18,667 bases of DNA from Caulobacteraceae bacterium UBA6225 (lineage in GTDB: Bacteria > Pseudomonadota > Alphaproteobacteria > Caulobacterales > Caulobacteraceae). Of this stretch, positions 1 to 6,714 are shown one piece after another. The stretch spans positions 1-18,667 of the forward strand of contig DJWR01000240.1 in assembly GCA_002441055.1 (NCBI GenBank), in the 5' to 3' direction. The notes below the pieces were generated by a model. It searched no databases and had not been told where the DNA came from. It saw only the letters and a list, made by a program, of their open reading frames with translations. The stretch's first letter is position 1. The number at the start of each line of letters is the position of its first letter. The position numbers were made by a program, and so were the translations under genes.

Positions 1-596
1 AGCACGGCCTGTTCGCCGAACAGGTCGGTCTCGCACTCTTCGCGGAAGGTGGTCTCGATCACGCCCGAGCGGCCGCCGCCGATGGCCGAGGCGTAGGCCA
101 GGCCGAAGTCCAGGGCGTTGCCGGTGGGATTCTGGTGGATGGCGATCAGGCAGGGGACGCCGCCGCCTTTCTGGTATTCGCCGCGCACGGTGTGACCCGG
201 GCCCTTGGGCGCCACCATCAGCACGTCAATGGAAGCCTTGGGCTCGATCAGGTTGAAATGCACGTTCAGGCCGTGGGCGAACAGCAGGGCCGCGCCGTCA
301 CGGATATTGGGGGCGATCTCGTTGGCGTAGATTTCGCGCTGCAACTCGTCAGGCGCCAGCACCATCATGGCGTCGGCCCAGGCGGCGGCTTCGGCGACGG
401 TCATCACCTTCAGGCCGTCGGCCTCGACCTTCTTGGCTGTGGCCGAACCGGGGCGCAGGGCGACCACCACGTTCTTGACGCCGGAATCCACCAGGTTCAG
501 CGCGTGCGCGCGCCCCTGGGACCCATAGCCTACCACCGCAATCTTCTTGTCCAGGATGCGGGCGAGGTCGGCGTCGCGATCATAGTAGACGCGCAT
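1..596 (-). CDS. ilvC: ketol-acid reductoisomerase, N-terminal part (3' end beyond left edge)
   Basis: Catalyses the NADPH-dependent isomeroreduction of acetolactate or acetohydroxybutyrate in cytoplasmic valine, leucine and isoleucine synthesis. I translated the minus strand from the ATG at 596-594 and obtained 198 complete codons. The start is MRVYYDRDADLARILDKK, followed by the Rossmann nucleotide-binding motif GYGSQG (residues 23-28). The catalytic-histidine region FAHGLNVHF holds H108, and MVAPKGPGHTVR follows. CETDLFGEQAV at the window edge contains the first two Mg ligands of the family (D191 and E195). About 140 further residues, with the remaining metal-binding glutamates, lie outside. 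AGGAGA sits 6 bases before the ATG and supports this start. The gene is divergent from the DUF924 gene. Identification is secure; whether the missing part is intact cannot be seen. Confidence 0.96.
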   Translation of the reverse strand, partial: MRVYYDRDADLARILDKKIAVVGYGSQGRAHALNLVDSGVKNVVVALRPGSATAKKVEADGLKVMTVAEAAAWADAMMVLAPDELQREIYANEIAPNIRDGAALLFAHGLNVHFNLIEPKASIDVLMVAPKGPGHTVRGEYQKGGGVPCLIAIHQNPTGNALDFGLAYASAIGGGRSGVIETTFREECETDLFGEQAV

Positions 597-661
597 GATT
601 GTTCTCCTGGGACAGGGTTCGACCGCGGAACCGAGCAACGGCGCCGCGGCAAAGGCCGCGC

Positions 662-690
662 TATCGACCGTTTTTTTGCGCAAAGGTCAA
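662..690 (-). promoter_or_regulatory. possible ilvC promoter with palindrome in its spacer
   Basis: On the minus strand TTGACC (690-685) is followed after 17 bases by TCGATA (667-662), a good -35 with a poor -10. The spacer contains a perfect 10-bp palindrome, TTTGCGCAAA (675-684). The element lies 66-94 bases upstream of the ilvC ATG. This is a weak, pattern-only call. Confidence 0.25.
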
Positions 691-789
691 GCGGCGCCAC
701 GTCATGGCGGGCCTCAAGCCTGCCAGATCAAGGCCGCTTGCGCTGCAGGGCGGCTCCGATGACACTCCCCGGCCACACTGGAGAAGCCT

Positions 790-1344
790 ATGGACGTGAC
801 AGCCAAGCAGGTGGTCGACACCTGGCGGGAGGCCGGGCCGGCCAAGTGGTTCGCCAAGGATGAGACCTTTGATCGCAGTCTCGCTCGGGATTTCGAGGCC
901 GCCCACCACGCCGCCGCCCGCGGCGAACTGGATGACTGGGCCAAGGACCCCGAGGGGGCGCTGGCCCTGTTGATCCTGCTCGATCAGGTCCCGCGCAACA
1001 TCTTCCGCAACTCAGGTCACGCCTTCGCCACCGATGGCAAGGCCAGGGCCATCGCCAGGGCCGCCATCGCGGCCGGCCACGATCAGGCCACCGCGGCCAT
1101 CCTGCGACCCTTCTTCTACCTGCCCTATGAGCATTCCGAGGATATGGGCGACCAGGACGAGGCCGTACGCCTGTGCGCGGCCCTCAAGGAGGCCGAGGGC
1201 GATGCGGGGACCCTGAAGTGGGCGGAGATCCACCGGGACATCATCGTGCGCTTTGGCCGCTTTCCCCATCGCAACGCCGCCCTGGGTCGGCGTACCACCC
1301 CCAGCGAACAAGCCTTTCTCGACGAGGGCGGATTCTCCGGCTAG
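790..1344 (+). CDS. DUF924 family protein
   Basis: A 184-aa soluble protein of the DUF924 family, whose biochemical role is not established. Family signatures are present in order: LLILLDQVPRNIFR (about residues 57-70), AFATDGKA, FFYLPYEHSED (about 109-119) and the C-terminal RFGRFPHRNAALGR with TPSEQAFL. The length is normal for the family and the fold is expected to be all-helical, TPR-like. The ATG is preceded by GGAG at a suitable distance, and upstream sequence does not extend the family similarity. It is transcribed away from ilvC and toward thyA. A GC hairpin without a T-tract lies in the gap before thyA, so the two genes may or may not share a transcript. No signal peptide or membrane segment is seen. 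Confidence 0.9.
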   Translation: MDVTAKQVVDTWREAGPAKWFAKDETFDRSLARDFEAAHHAAARGELDDWAKDPEGALALLILLDQVPRNIFRNSGHAFATDGKARAIARAAIAAGHDQATAAILRPFFYLPYEHSEDMGDQDEAVRLCAALKEAEGDAGTLKWAEIHRDIIVRFGRFPHRNAALGRRTTPSEQAFLDEGGFSG

Positions 1345-1373
1345 CCGCGGCCACCGGTCTGTGGATGGAATGA

Positions 1374-1395
1374 CGCCAGGCCTTGCCGCCTGGCG
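1374..1395 (+). repeat. hairpin between DUF924 gene and thyA
   Basis: CGCCAGGC (1374-1381) and GCCTGGCG (1388-1395) form a perfect 8-bp stem with a 6-base loop. No T-run follows, so it is not a standard intrinsic terminator. The most upstream in-frame start of thyA (TTG 1383) lies in the loop, which argues against using that start. Confidence 0.5.
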
Positions 1396-1439
1396 CTGCG
1401 CCTGCGCGAATCGTGGAAAGCTCGCCGCCTGAAGCCGAT

Positions 1440-2291
1440 GTGAAAGCCTCGACCGTGAAAGCTCACGTCCCCTCGCGCCTGTCTCGCGCCGACCATCCAG
1501 AACTGCAGTATCTCGGCCTGCTGGAGGACATCCTGCAGAACGGGGCGCAGAGGGGCGACCGGACCGGCACGGGCACATTGGGCGTCTTCGGCCGCCAGAT
1601 GCGCTTTGACCTGGCCAAGGGCTTTCCGCTCCTGACCACCAAGAAGCTGCACCGGAAGTCCATCATCCTGGAGCTGCTGTGGTTCCTGCGCGGGGATACG
1701 AACGTCCGCTGGCTGCAGGACCGCGGGGTCAGCATCTGGGACGAATGGGCGGACGAAACCGGCGAGCTTGGACCAGTCTATGGGAAGCAGTGGCGGTCCT
1801 GGACCGCGCCTGACGGCCGGGTGATCGACCAGATCGCCAATGTGGTGGAAAGCCTGAAGACCCAGCCGCACTCGCGCCGTCACATCGTCAGCGCCTGGAA
1901 CCCGGCCGATGTGGACGACATGGCCCTGCCGCCCTGCCACTGCCTGTTCCAGTTCTTCGTCGCCGAGGGCAAGCTGTCCTGCCAGCTCTATCAGCGCTCG
2001 GCCGACGTCTTCCTGGGGGTGCCGTTCAATATCGCCAGCTACGCCCTGCTGACCCAGATGATGGCCAAGGTGACCGGCCTCGAACCCGGCGAGTTCGTCC
2101 ACACCCTCGGCGACGCCCACCTCTATCTCAACCATATCGACCAGGCCAAAGAGCAGCTGACCCGGCAGCCCCTGCCCTTCCCGACCCTGACCATCGCCGA
2201 CAAGCGCGACCTGTTCTCCTTCGACTACGAGGACTTCAAGGTCAGCGGCTACAAGGCCCACGACAGGATCGCCGCCCCTATCGCGGTCTAA
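1440..2291 (+). CDS. thyA: thymidylate synthase
   Basis: Cytoplasmic enzyme that methylates dUMP to dTMP using 5,10-methylene-tetrahydrofolate and releases dihydrofolate. The protein is collinear with E. coli ThyA: DRTGTGT near the N-terminus, FPLLTTKK, ELLWFLRGDTN, IWDEWADE and GPVYGKQWR. The catalytic loop ALPPCHC has its nucleophilic Cys codon at 1935-1937. QLYQRSADVFLGVPFNIASY and a C-terminal PIAV follow. No in-frame ATG precedes the conserved region. Possible starts are TTG 1383, GTG 1413, GTG 1440 and GTG 1455, none with a convincing ribosome binding site. I chose GTG 1440 (283 aa) because it gives a tail of natural length and avoids the upstream hairpin. The N-terminus is uncertain by about 20 residues; the function is not. 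It pairs with folA 43 bp downstream. Confidence 0.95.
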   Translation: MKASTVKAHVPSRLSRADHPELQYLGLLEDILQNGAQRGDRTGTGTLGVFGRQMRFDLAKGFPLLTTKKLHRKSIILELLWFLRGDTNVRWLQDRGVSIWDEWADETGELGPVYGKQWRSWTAPDGRVIDQIANVVESLKTQPHSRRHIVSAWNPADVDDMALPPCHCLFQFFVAEGKLSCQLYQRSADVFLGVPFNIASYALLTQMMAKVTGLEPGEFVHTLGDAHLYLNHIDQAKEQLTRQPLPFPTLTIADKRDLFSFDYEDFKVSGYKAHDRIAAPIAV

Positions 2292-2334
2292 GGGCTAGGG
2301 TCCCTTCCCTGCGCGCCCCGGGTCGGCTACCCCC

Positions 2335-2859
2335 ATGACCATGGCACGCATCCTTCTCACCGCTGGTCCCATCGCGCGGGCGCGCAACGGCGTCATCGGC
2401 CGCGATGGGGACCTGCCATGGCGGCTGAAGAGCGACCTGGTGAATTTCCGCGCCCTGACGCTCGGCAAGCCGGTGATCATGGGCCGCAAGACCTGGGACA
2501 GCCTGCCGAAGAAGCCCCTGCCTGGCCGCACCAATATCGTGCTCAGCCGCGACGGGACCTTCACCCCGCGGGACGCCCTCGTCTGCGAGGACTTCACCGA
2601 CGCGGTGCAGATCGGCCGGGAGATGGCCGAGGACGACGGCGCCGAGGAGGTCTGCGTCATCGGCGGCGCCTCGCTGTTTGCGATGGCCCTGCCCCGGGCC
2701 CAGCGAATCTACCTCACCGAGGTGGAGGCTGAGGTGGAGGGCGACGTGGTCCTGGCCCCCTTTGATGAGGCCGCCTGGACCGAGGTCAGCGCCGTGCGCC
2801 ACCCGGCTGGCGAGAACGACGATTATCCGTTCACCGTGAGGGTTCTGGAGCGCCGCTGA
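2335..2859 (+). CDS. folA: dihydrofolate reductase
   Basis: Reduces dihydrofolate to tetrahydrofolate with NADPH, recycling the dihydrofolate made by ThyA just upstream. The 174-aa protein shows the DHFR hallmarks: NGVIGRDGDLPW (residues 18-29), the catalytic acid D34 in LKSDL, KPVIMGRKTW (45-54), LPGRTNIVLSR, the cofactor-binding CVIGGASLF and the terminal RVLERR, matching the E. coli enzyme's LERR end. It is about 15 residues longer than E. coli FolA because of small insertions. Two ATGs (2335 and 2341) are close together, and neither has a strong ribosome binding site. Gene order thyA-folA is common in bacteria and supports co-transcription. No terminator is seen between folA and the next gene. 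Confidence 0.96.
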   Translation: MTMARILLTAGPIARARNGVIGRDGDLPWRLKSDLVNFRALTLGKPVIMGRKTWDSLPKKPLPGRTNIVLSRDGTFTPRDALVCEDFTDAVQIGREMAEDDGAEEVCVIGGASLFAMALPRAQRIYLTEVEAEVEGDVVLAPFDEAAWTEVSAVRHPAGENDDYPFTVRVLERR

Positions 2860-2935
2860 GCGGCCGCAACCCCCCTGGTCCTTCCCCAACGGCGCCGGTC
2901 ATACTCGGTCTCAACAAGACAAGAGGAGGACGCCC

Positions 2936-3847
2936 ATGGACATCGAACTGGTCTGCGAAGGCCTGGAATTCCCCGAAGGCCCCATCGCCATGGCCGACGG
3001 CTCGATCATCCTCACTGAGATCAAGGCCCAGCGCCTGTCGCGCATCACCCCAGATGGCCGGCGCGAGACCCTGGTGGAGACCGGCGGCGGACCCAATGGC
3101 GCGGCCATTGGTCCGGACGGGGCGATCTACATCACCAACAATGGCGGCTCCTTCACCTGGCCCCAGCAGAACGGCCTGACCATTCCTGGCCCCACGCCGC
3201 CCACCCATACCGGCGGAATGATCCAGCGCTATGACCTGAAGACCGGCGAGCTGACGACGCTGTACGACGCCTGCGATGGCCGGCCGTTTGTGGGGCCAAA
3301 CGATCTGGTGTTCGACCGCCAGGGGGGATTCTGGTTCAGCGATCATGGCTGCTCAACGCCCGACGGCCGCAAGTTCGGGGCGCTCTACTACGCCAAGGTC
3401 GACGGCAGCCATGTGGCGCGGCTGCGGGACCATCTGATCGCCCCCAACGGGGTCGGCCTCTCCCCGGACGAGGATGTCGTCTATCTGGCCGACACCCAGC
3501 TGGGCCGTCTCTGGGCCTTCGACATTGAGGCGCCGGGCCAGCTGAAGGCGCCCGAAGGTTTTGCGCCGGGTCGGGTCATCGCCAATCTGCCGGGCTATCA
3601 GCTGCTGGACAGCCTGGCGGTGGAGGCGGGCGGCAAGGTCTGTGTGGCGACGATCATCAATGGCGGCGTCACCGCCTTTGACCCGTCGGGCGCGACGGAG
3701 CACTTCCCCGTCCCGGACATGATTGTGACCAATATCTGCTTTGGCGGGGCCGACATGCGCGACGCCTGGATCACCGCCTCATCCACGGGACGGCTCTACA
3801 AGGCCCGCTGGCCACGGCCGGGGCTGAAACTCAACTTCAACGCTTGA
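2936..3847 (+). CDS. SMP-30/gluconolactonase/LRE family protein
   Basis: A 303-aa predicted six-bladed beta-propeller of the SMP-30/gluconolactonase family, which hydrolyses sugar or related lactones using one divalent metal. Expected metal ligands are visible: the Glu in LEFPEGP (E14), the Asn in VGPNDLVFD or APNGVGLSPD, and the Asp in LLDSLAVE. Blade-like repeats of the form DGxIYxTN and DxVYLADT recur. A strong AGGAGG lies about 6 bases before the ATG and fixes the start. No signal peptide is seen, so it is probably cytoplasmic. The substrate cannot be told from sequence, and no sugar-pathway genes lie beside it. The gene faces an Old Yellow Enzyme gene tail to tail, with a strong hairpin between them. 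Confidence 0.9.
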   Translation: MDIELVCEGLEFPEGPIAMADGSIILTEIKAQRLSRITPDGRRETLVETGGGPNGAAIGPDGAIYITNNGGSFTWPQQNGLTIPGPTPPTHTGGMIQRYDLKTGELTTLYDACDGRPFVGPNDLVFDRQGGFWFSDHGCSTPDGRKFGALYYAKVDGSHVARLRDHLIAPNGVGLSPDEDVVYLADTQLGRLWAFDIEAPGQLKAPEGFAPGRVIANLPGYQLLDSLAVEAGGKVCVATIINGGVTAFDPSGATEHFPVPDMIVTNICFGGADMRDAWITASSTGRLYKARWPRPGLKLNFNA

Positions 3848-3856
3848 GACGACGGC

Positions 3857-3900
3857 CGCAGGCCCGGCGACGGACGCCGGGCCTGCGAACCTCACTTTTT
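3857..3900 (+). terminator. strong hairpin between convergent genes
   Basis: Thirteen bases at 3857-3869 (starting CGCAGGCC) pair perfectly with 3875-3887 around a 5-base loop. TTTTT follows at 3896-3900, eight bases after the stem. It would terminate the SMP-30 transcript. The T-run is further from the stem than is ideal, and no T-run serves the opposite strand. Confidence 0.7.
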
Positions 3901-3905
3901 GCGCT

Positions 3906-5009
3906 CTAGTAGAGCTTGGCCATGGCGGCTCGCTCGAAGGGAACCAGCTCTTCGGTGCGGCCTTCCTTGACCTTACGGGCCCATTCGGGGTCCTGCAGCA
4001 GGGCGCGACCGACGCCCACCAGGTCGAACTCGTCCCGCTCCAGGCGGTCGAGCAGCTTGTCGAGGGAGGCCGGCTGCGAGCCTTCGCCGGCGAAAGCGGC
4101 GATGAATTCCCCCGACAGGCCCACAGAGCCGACAGTGATGGTGGGCACGCCGGTGAGCTTCTTGGCCCAGCCAGCGAAGTTCAGATCCGAGCCTTCGAAT
4201 TCTGGCTCCCAGAAGCGCCGCTGCGAGCAGTGCAGCATGTCGGCGCCGGCGGAGGTCAGGGCGCCGAGCCAGGCCTCCATCTCCTTGGGATTGGCAGCCA
4301 TCTTCACTTCATAGTCCTGCTGCTTCCACTGGCTGATCCGGATAATCACCGGATAGTCAGGGCCCACAGCCTGGCGGACGGCGCGCAGGATGTCGGCGGC
4401 GAAGCGGGCGCGGCCAGGCAGGTCCTTGGCCCCATAGGCGTCCTCGCGGACATTGGTGCCGTCCCAGAAGAACTGGTCGATCAGATAGCCATGGGCGCCG
4501 TGCAGCTCGACGGCGTCGAAGCCCAGCGCCTTGGCGTCGGCGGCGGCCTGGGCGAAGGCGGCGATGGCGTCAGCCACTTCTTCGTCGGTCATGCCCTTGC
4601 CGAATTCCTTGCCCGGACGCGACAGGCCAGAGGGGCTGTCATAGGGGCCCGGCGGGGTCCATTCCGGATCGCGGGTGCGCACCGCGCCCACGTGCCACAG
4701 CTGCGGGGCCATCTTGCCGCCGACCTCGTGGACCGAGTCGATCACTCGCTTCCAGGCCACCAGCTCCTTCTCGCCGTGGAAACGCGGGACGTTCTTGTCA
4801 TTGACAGAGGCCGGCCGATTGACGCCGGTGCCCTCGGAAATAATCAGGCCCACATCGGCCTCGGCCCGGCGGCGGTAATATTGGGCGACCTCCTCGGTCG
4901 CCACGCCGTCCGGCGAAAAGGACCGGGTCATGGGCGCCATGACGATCCGGTTCTTGAGGTGCAGACCCTTGAAGCTGAAGGGGCGGAAAAGGGCGTCGAG
5001 GGCGGCCAT
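3906..5009 (-). CDS. NADH:flavin oxidoreductase, Old Yellow Enzyme family
   Basis: A 367-aa FMN-dependent TIM-barrel enzyme of the Old Yellow Enzyme/12-oxophytodienoate reductase family. Such enzymes reduce activated C=C bonds with NAD(P)H; the physiological substrate is unknown. Evidence includes LFRPFSFKGLHLKNRIVMAPMTR at the N-terminus (split here only by reading), GLIISEGT, and the substrate-binding and proton-donor motif HGAHGY (H170, H173, Y175), followed by LIDQFFWDGTN. FMN phosphate-binding sequences TITVGSVGL and DLVGVGRALLQDP lie near the C-terminus. I start at ATG 5009, which has GGAG just upstream; a TTG 15 bases further up is less likely. A 24-bp dyad at 5037-5060 lies just before the gene and may be its operator. 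It is separated from the next minus-strand gene upstream by a terminator. Confidence 0.92.
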   Translation of the reverse strand: MAALDALFRPFSFKGLHLKNRIVMAPMTRSFSPDGVATEEVAQYYRRRAEADVGLIISEGTGVNRPASVNDKNVPRFHGEKELVAWKRVIDSVHEVGGKMAPQLWHVGAVRTRDPEWTPPGPYDSPSGLSRPGKEFGKGMTDEEVADAIAAFAQAAADAKALGFDAVELHGAHGYLIDQFFWDGTNVREDAYGAKDLPGRARFAADILRAVRQAVGPDYPVIIRISQWKQQDYEVKMAANPKEMEAWLGALTSAGADMLHCSQRRFWEPEFEGSDLNFAGWAKKLTGVPTITVGSVGLSGEFIAAFAGEGSQPASLDKLLDRLERDEFDLVGVGRALLQDPEWARKVKEGRTEELVPFERAAMAKLY

Positions 5010-5036
5010 GGAGACTCCATTCAAACGAGCGTTCGA

Positions 5037-5060
5037 CCTGGACCCTAGGGAATATCCAGG
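5037..5060. promoter_or_regulatory. dyad upstream of the Old Yellow Enzyme gene
   Basis: CCTGGA (5037-5042) and TCCAGG (5055-5060) are perfect inverted arms around a 12-base spacer that itself holds the palindrome CCCTAGGG (5043-5050). The element lies 28-51 bases upstream of the ATG, a typical repressor-site position. No regulator gene is adjacent. The function is inferred from symmetry only. Confidence 0.35.
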
Positions 5061-5129
5061 GCCGGCGTCACGCTAGAAATTCTGTCAGCGCCCCCACGCG
5101 GCGGCGCGCTAGTGGGGCTTAAGACATGC

Positions 5130-5160
5130 AAAAGCCCGGGCGACGCTGGCCGCCCGGGCT
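5130..5160 (-). terminator. intrinsic terminator after the ABM-domain gene
   Basis: Read on the minus strand, AGCCCGGGCG (5160-5151) pairs perfectly with CGCCCGGGCT (5142-5133) around an 8-base loop, and TTTT follows at 5133-5130. It lies about 20 bases after the stop of the ABM gene and separates it from the Old Yellow Enzyme gene. Confidence 0.8.
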
Positions 5161-5180
5161 ACGCATGGGTTCAAGAACGC

Positions 5181-5471
5181 CTATTGGACGGCGTCGAGCA
5201 TCTCGATCTCGGGACGTCCCGCGAGGCAGGGGCCCATCTTGGGGCCGGCGGCCTTGAAATACTCGGTCTGGCCGTGGGCCTTCAGGGCTTCGTCATTGGC
5301 GTAGATCTCGAGGACCTTGTAGGTCCCCGGCTCGGTCCGGCTCTTGGTCAGCTGATAGACCAGGCACCCCGGCTCATTGGCCTTCACTTGCGCCATCAGG
5401 TCCTTGAAGACCGCCTCGAATTCATCGCCCTTGCCGTCCTGGACCTTGAGGGTCGCCACTACGCCGATCAT
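5181..5471 (-). CDS. antibiotic biosynthesis monooxygenase (ABM) domain protein
   Basis: A 96-aa single-domain protein of the dimeric alpha/beta-barrel ABM superfamily. The start MIGVVATLKVQDGKGDEFE, the central NEPGCLVYQLTKS and YKVLEIYANDEALKAHGQT with the HxxT motif, and the closing FKAAGP are typical of this YgiN-like class. Members include quinol monooxygenases and proteins without known activity, so the reaction is not assignable. The start at ATG 5471 is preceded by GGGAG; a longer reading upstream adds only a non-homologous tail. It is followed closely by an intrinsic terminator and lies 72 bp after a small membrane-protein gene on the same strand. Confidence 0.88.
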   Translation of the reverse strand: MIGVVATLKVQDGKGDEFEAVFKDLMAQVKANEPGCLVYQLTKSRTEPGTYKVLEIYANDEALKAHGQTEYFKAAGPKMGPCLAGRPEIEMLDAVQ

Positions 5472-5543
5472 CCGTTCGTTCTCCCAACGATTGTTTGAAT
5501 CGACGGTAGAGGCCGGCCCGGCGCGGGGCAAGGGTCGGAGGGA

Positions 5544-5843
5544 TCAGGCGCGCTCGTTCCAGCCATAGGCGACCCAGTGATGGCCGCCCAGATGCTGCGC
5601 CTCGATAAGGCCGTCATCGCCCTCCCCCTTGTCCCTCCGTCGGCCCATACGCCCGGCGCGGATCGCAAAGGCCGCCAGGCCGACCAACAGGCTGAGCATC
5701 AGACCAACCACCACGACCGTGGCGGCGAACACAAAGGCCAGGACCACGCCAACCACCACCGCCGCGGCGGCCGCGATCGCGCCGCCGAAGGCTGTGAGGC
5801 TGCGAAGGGCGGGCTTGCCGCCTCTGGGGGCTTGCTGGTCCAT
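5544..5843 (-). CDS. small alanine/valine-rich membrane protein
   Basis: A 99-aa protein I do not recognise. Residues 1-16 are polar and basic. Residues 17-62 are almost entirely Ala, Val, Leu, Gly and Phe, enough for one long or, more likely, two membrane helices. A basic stretch RAGRMGRRRDK (62-72) follows, then an acidic, aromatic tail ending GGHHWVAYGWNERA. By the positive-inside rule both termini may be cytoplasmic. The ATG at 5843 is preceded by GAGGAG, which decides this start over a longer reading 19 codons upstream. Neighbours are a DjlA-like gene (101 bp upstream) and an ABM gene (72 bp downstream) on the same strand, which gives little functional hint. Confidence 0.7.
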   Translation of the reverse strand: MDQQAPRGGKPALRSLTAFGGAIAAAAAVVVGVVLAFVFAATVVVVGLMLSLLVGLAAFAIRAGRMGRRRDKGEGDDGLIEAQHLGGHHWVAYGWNERA

Positions 5844-5944
5844 GGTCTCCTCGGATCGCCTCTCTCTAGGGGCTTGAATTTCAATCTTCGTCCTGCGCAT
5901 CGGCAGGTCAACCTCTGCGAGGATGGTGGCGACAGGATGACGCT

Positions 5945-6640
5945 TTAAGCGGCGCCGACCAGAGCCAGTTCCCTTCGTTCGCGCATGGCGGACTCAAATG
6001 CGGCGTTGATCGCCTTGGCCTTGGCCTCGGCGACCTCGATGAACTCCTGCGGCAGCCCCCGCGAGCGCGCTCGGTCAGGATGGTTCTCGATCAGGGCGAT
6101 CTTCCAGGCCGCGCGCAGCTGATCGTCGCTGGCGTCATGGGGGGCGCCGAGCACCGCATAGGGGTCATCGGCGGCCAACCCCAGATGGGTAGCCTTCAGG
6201 CGCCGGAAGACCAACTCGGAGAAGCCAAACAGTTCGGCGACCCGCTCCAGATAGACCATCTCGTCATCGCTCACCGCCCCGTCGGAGGCGGCGATATGAA
6301 ACAGGCCGTCCAGGACGTCCTCGAGGATCTGCGGACAGTTGCGATAACGCCGGGCCAGACGCCTGGCGTAGCTTTCAAAGCCCCGGGTGGTCTGGCGGGC
6401 CAGATTGTACAGCCGGCGCACATTGGGCCGCGAGGCTTCGTCGGACTGGAAGACTTCGGAAAAGGCGTCGAACTCGGCGTGGCCGGCCTCGCCATCGGCC
6501 CGGGCGAGCTTGGCGCCCAGGGCGGTCACCGCCGTTGAGAACGCAGGATCCTCCCCCGGCAGGCCAGCCGGGCAGTCGGGGCAATCGGCGCCGTCAGGAG
6601 AACGGACCGCCAAGCCTGCAATTTTGCGCCAGAAGCTCAT
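5945..6640 (-). CDS. TerB-like and J-domain protein (DjlA-like co-chaperone)
   Basis: A 231-aa protein with two recognisable parts. An N-terminal/central TerB-like helical region (about residues 35-150) has acidic repeats such as ALGAKLARADGE and GLFHIAASDGAVSDDE. A C-terminal J-domain (about 159-225) begins DPYAVLGAPHDASDDQLR and carries the invariant HPD tripeptide (187-189), needed to stimulate Hsp70 ATPase. This architecture matches DjlA, but no clear N-terminal membrane anchor is present: the MSFWRKIAGLAV start is only weakly hydrophobic. A CPDC pair lies near residue 20. I start at ATG 6640 because homologous sequence begins there; the ribosome binding site is weak. It is divergent from the 5-oxoprolinase gene. 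Likely partner: DnaK. Confidence 0.87.
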   Translation of the reverse strand: MSFWRKIAGLAVRSPDGADCPDCPAGLPGEDPAFSTAVTALGAKLARADGEAGHAEFDAFSEVFQSDEASRPNVRRLYNLARQTTRGFESYARRLARRYRNCPQILEDVLDGLFHIAASDGAVSDDEMVYLERVAELFGFSELVFRRLKATHLGLAADDPYAVLGAPHDASDDQLRAAWKIALIENHPDRARSRGLPQEFIEVAEAKAKAINAAFESAMRERRELALVGAA

Positions 6641-6668
6641 TGATCTAATGCCACAAGCCTTAGGAACA

Positions 6669-6690
6669 TGGCGTCGCGATGACAACGCCA
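6669..6690. promoter_or_regulatory. dyad in the divergent promoter region
   Basis: TGGCGT (6669-6674) and ACGCCA (6685-6690) are perfect inverted arms with a 10-base spacer. They lie in the 74-bp gap between the DjlA-like gene and the 5-oxoprolinase gene, 24 bases before the latter's start. This could be an operator serving one or both genes; symmetry is the only evidence. Confidence 0.35.
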
Positions 6691-6714
6691 ATCGAACATC
6701 AGGCAGGTTAAGTT

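Noticed and set aside
645..660. CGCGGC/GCCGCG hairpin in the ilvC leader as an attenuator.
   Set aside because: No T-run, no leader peptide rich in branched-chain codons and no alternative stem was seen; GC-rich DNA makes such short stems often.
5945..6640. Tellurite-resistance function from the TerB-like region.
   Set aside because: No other ter genes are present, and the J-domain with HPD makes a DjlA-like co-chaperone the better reading.
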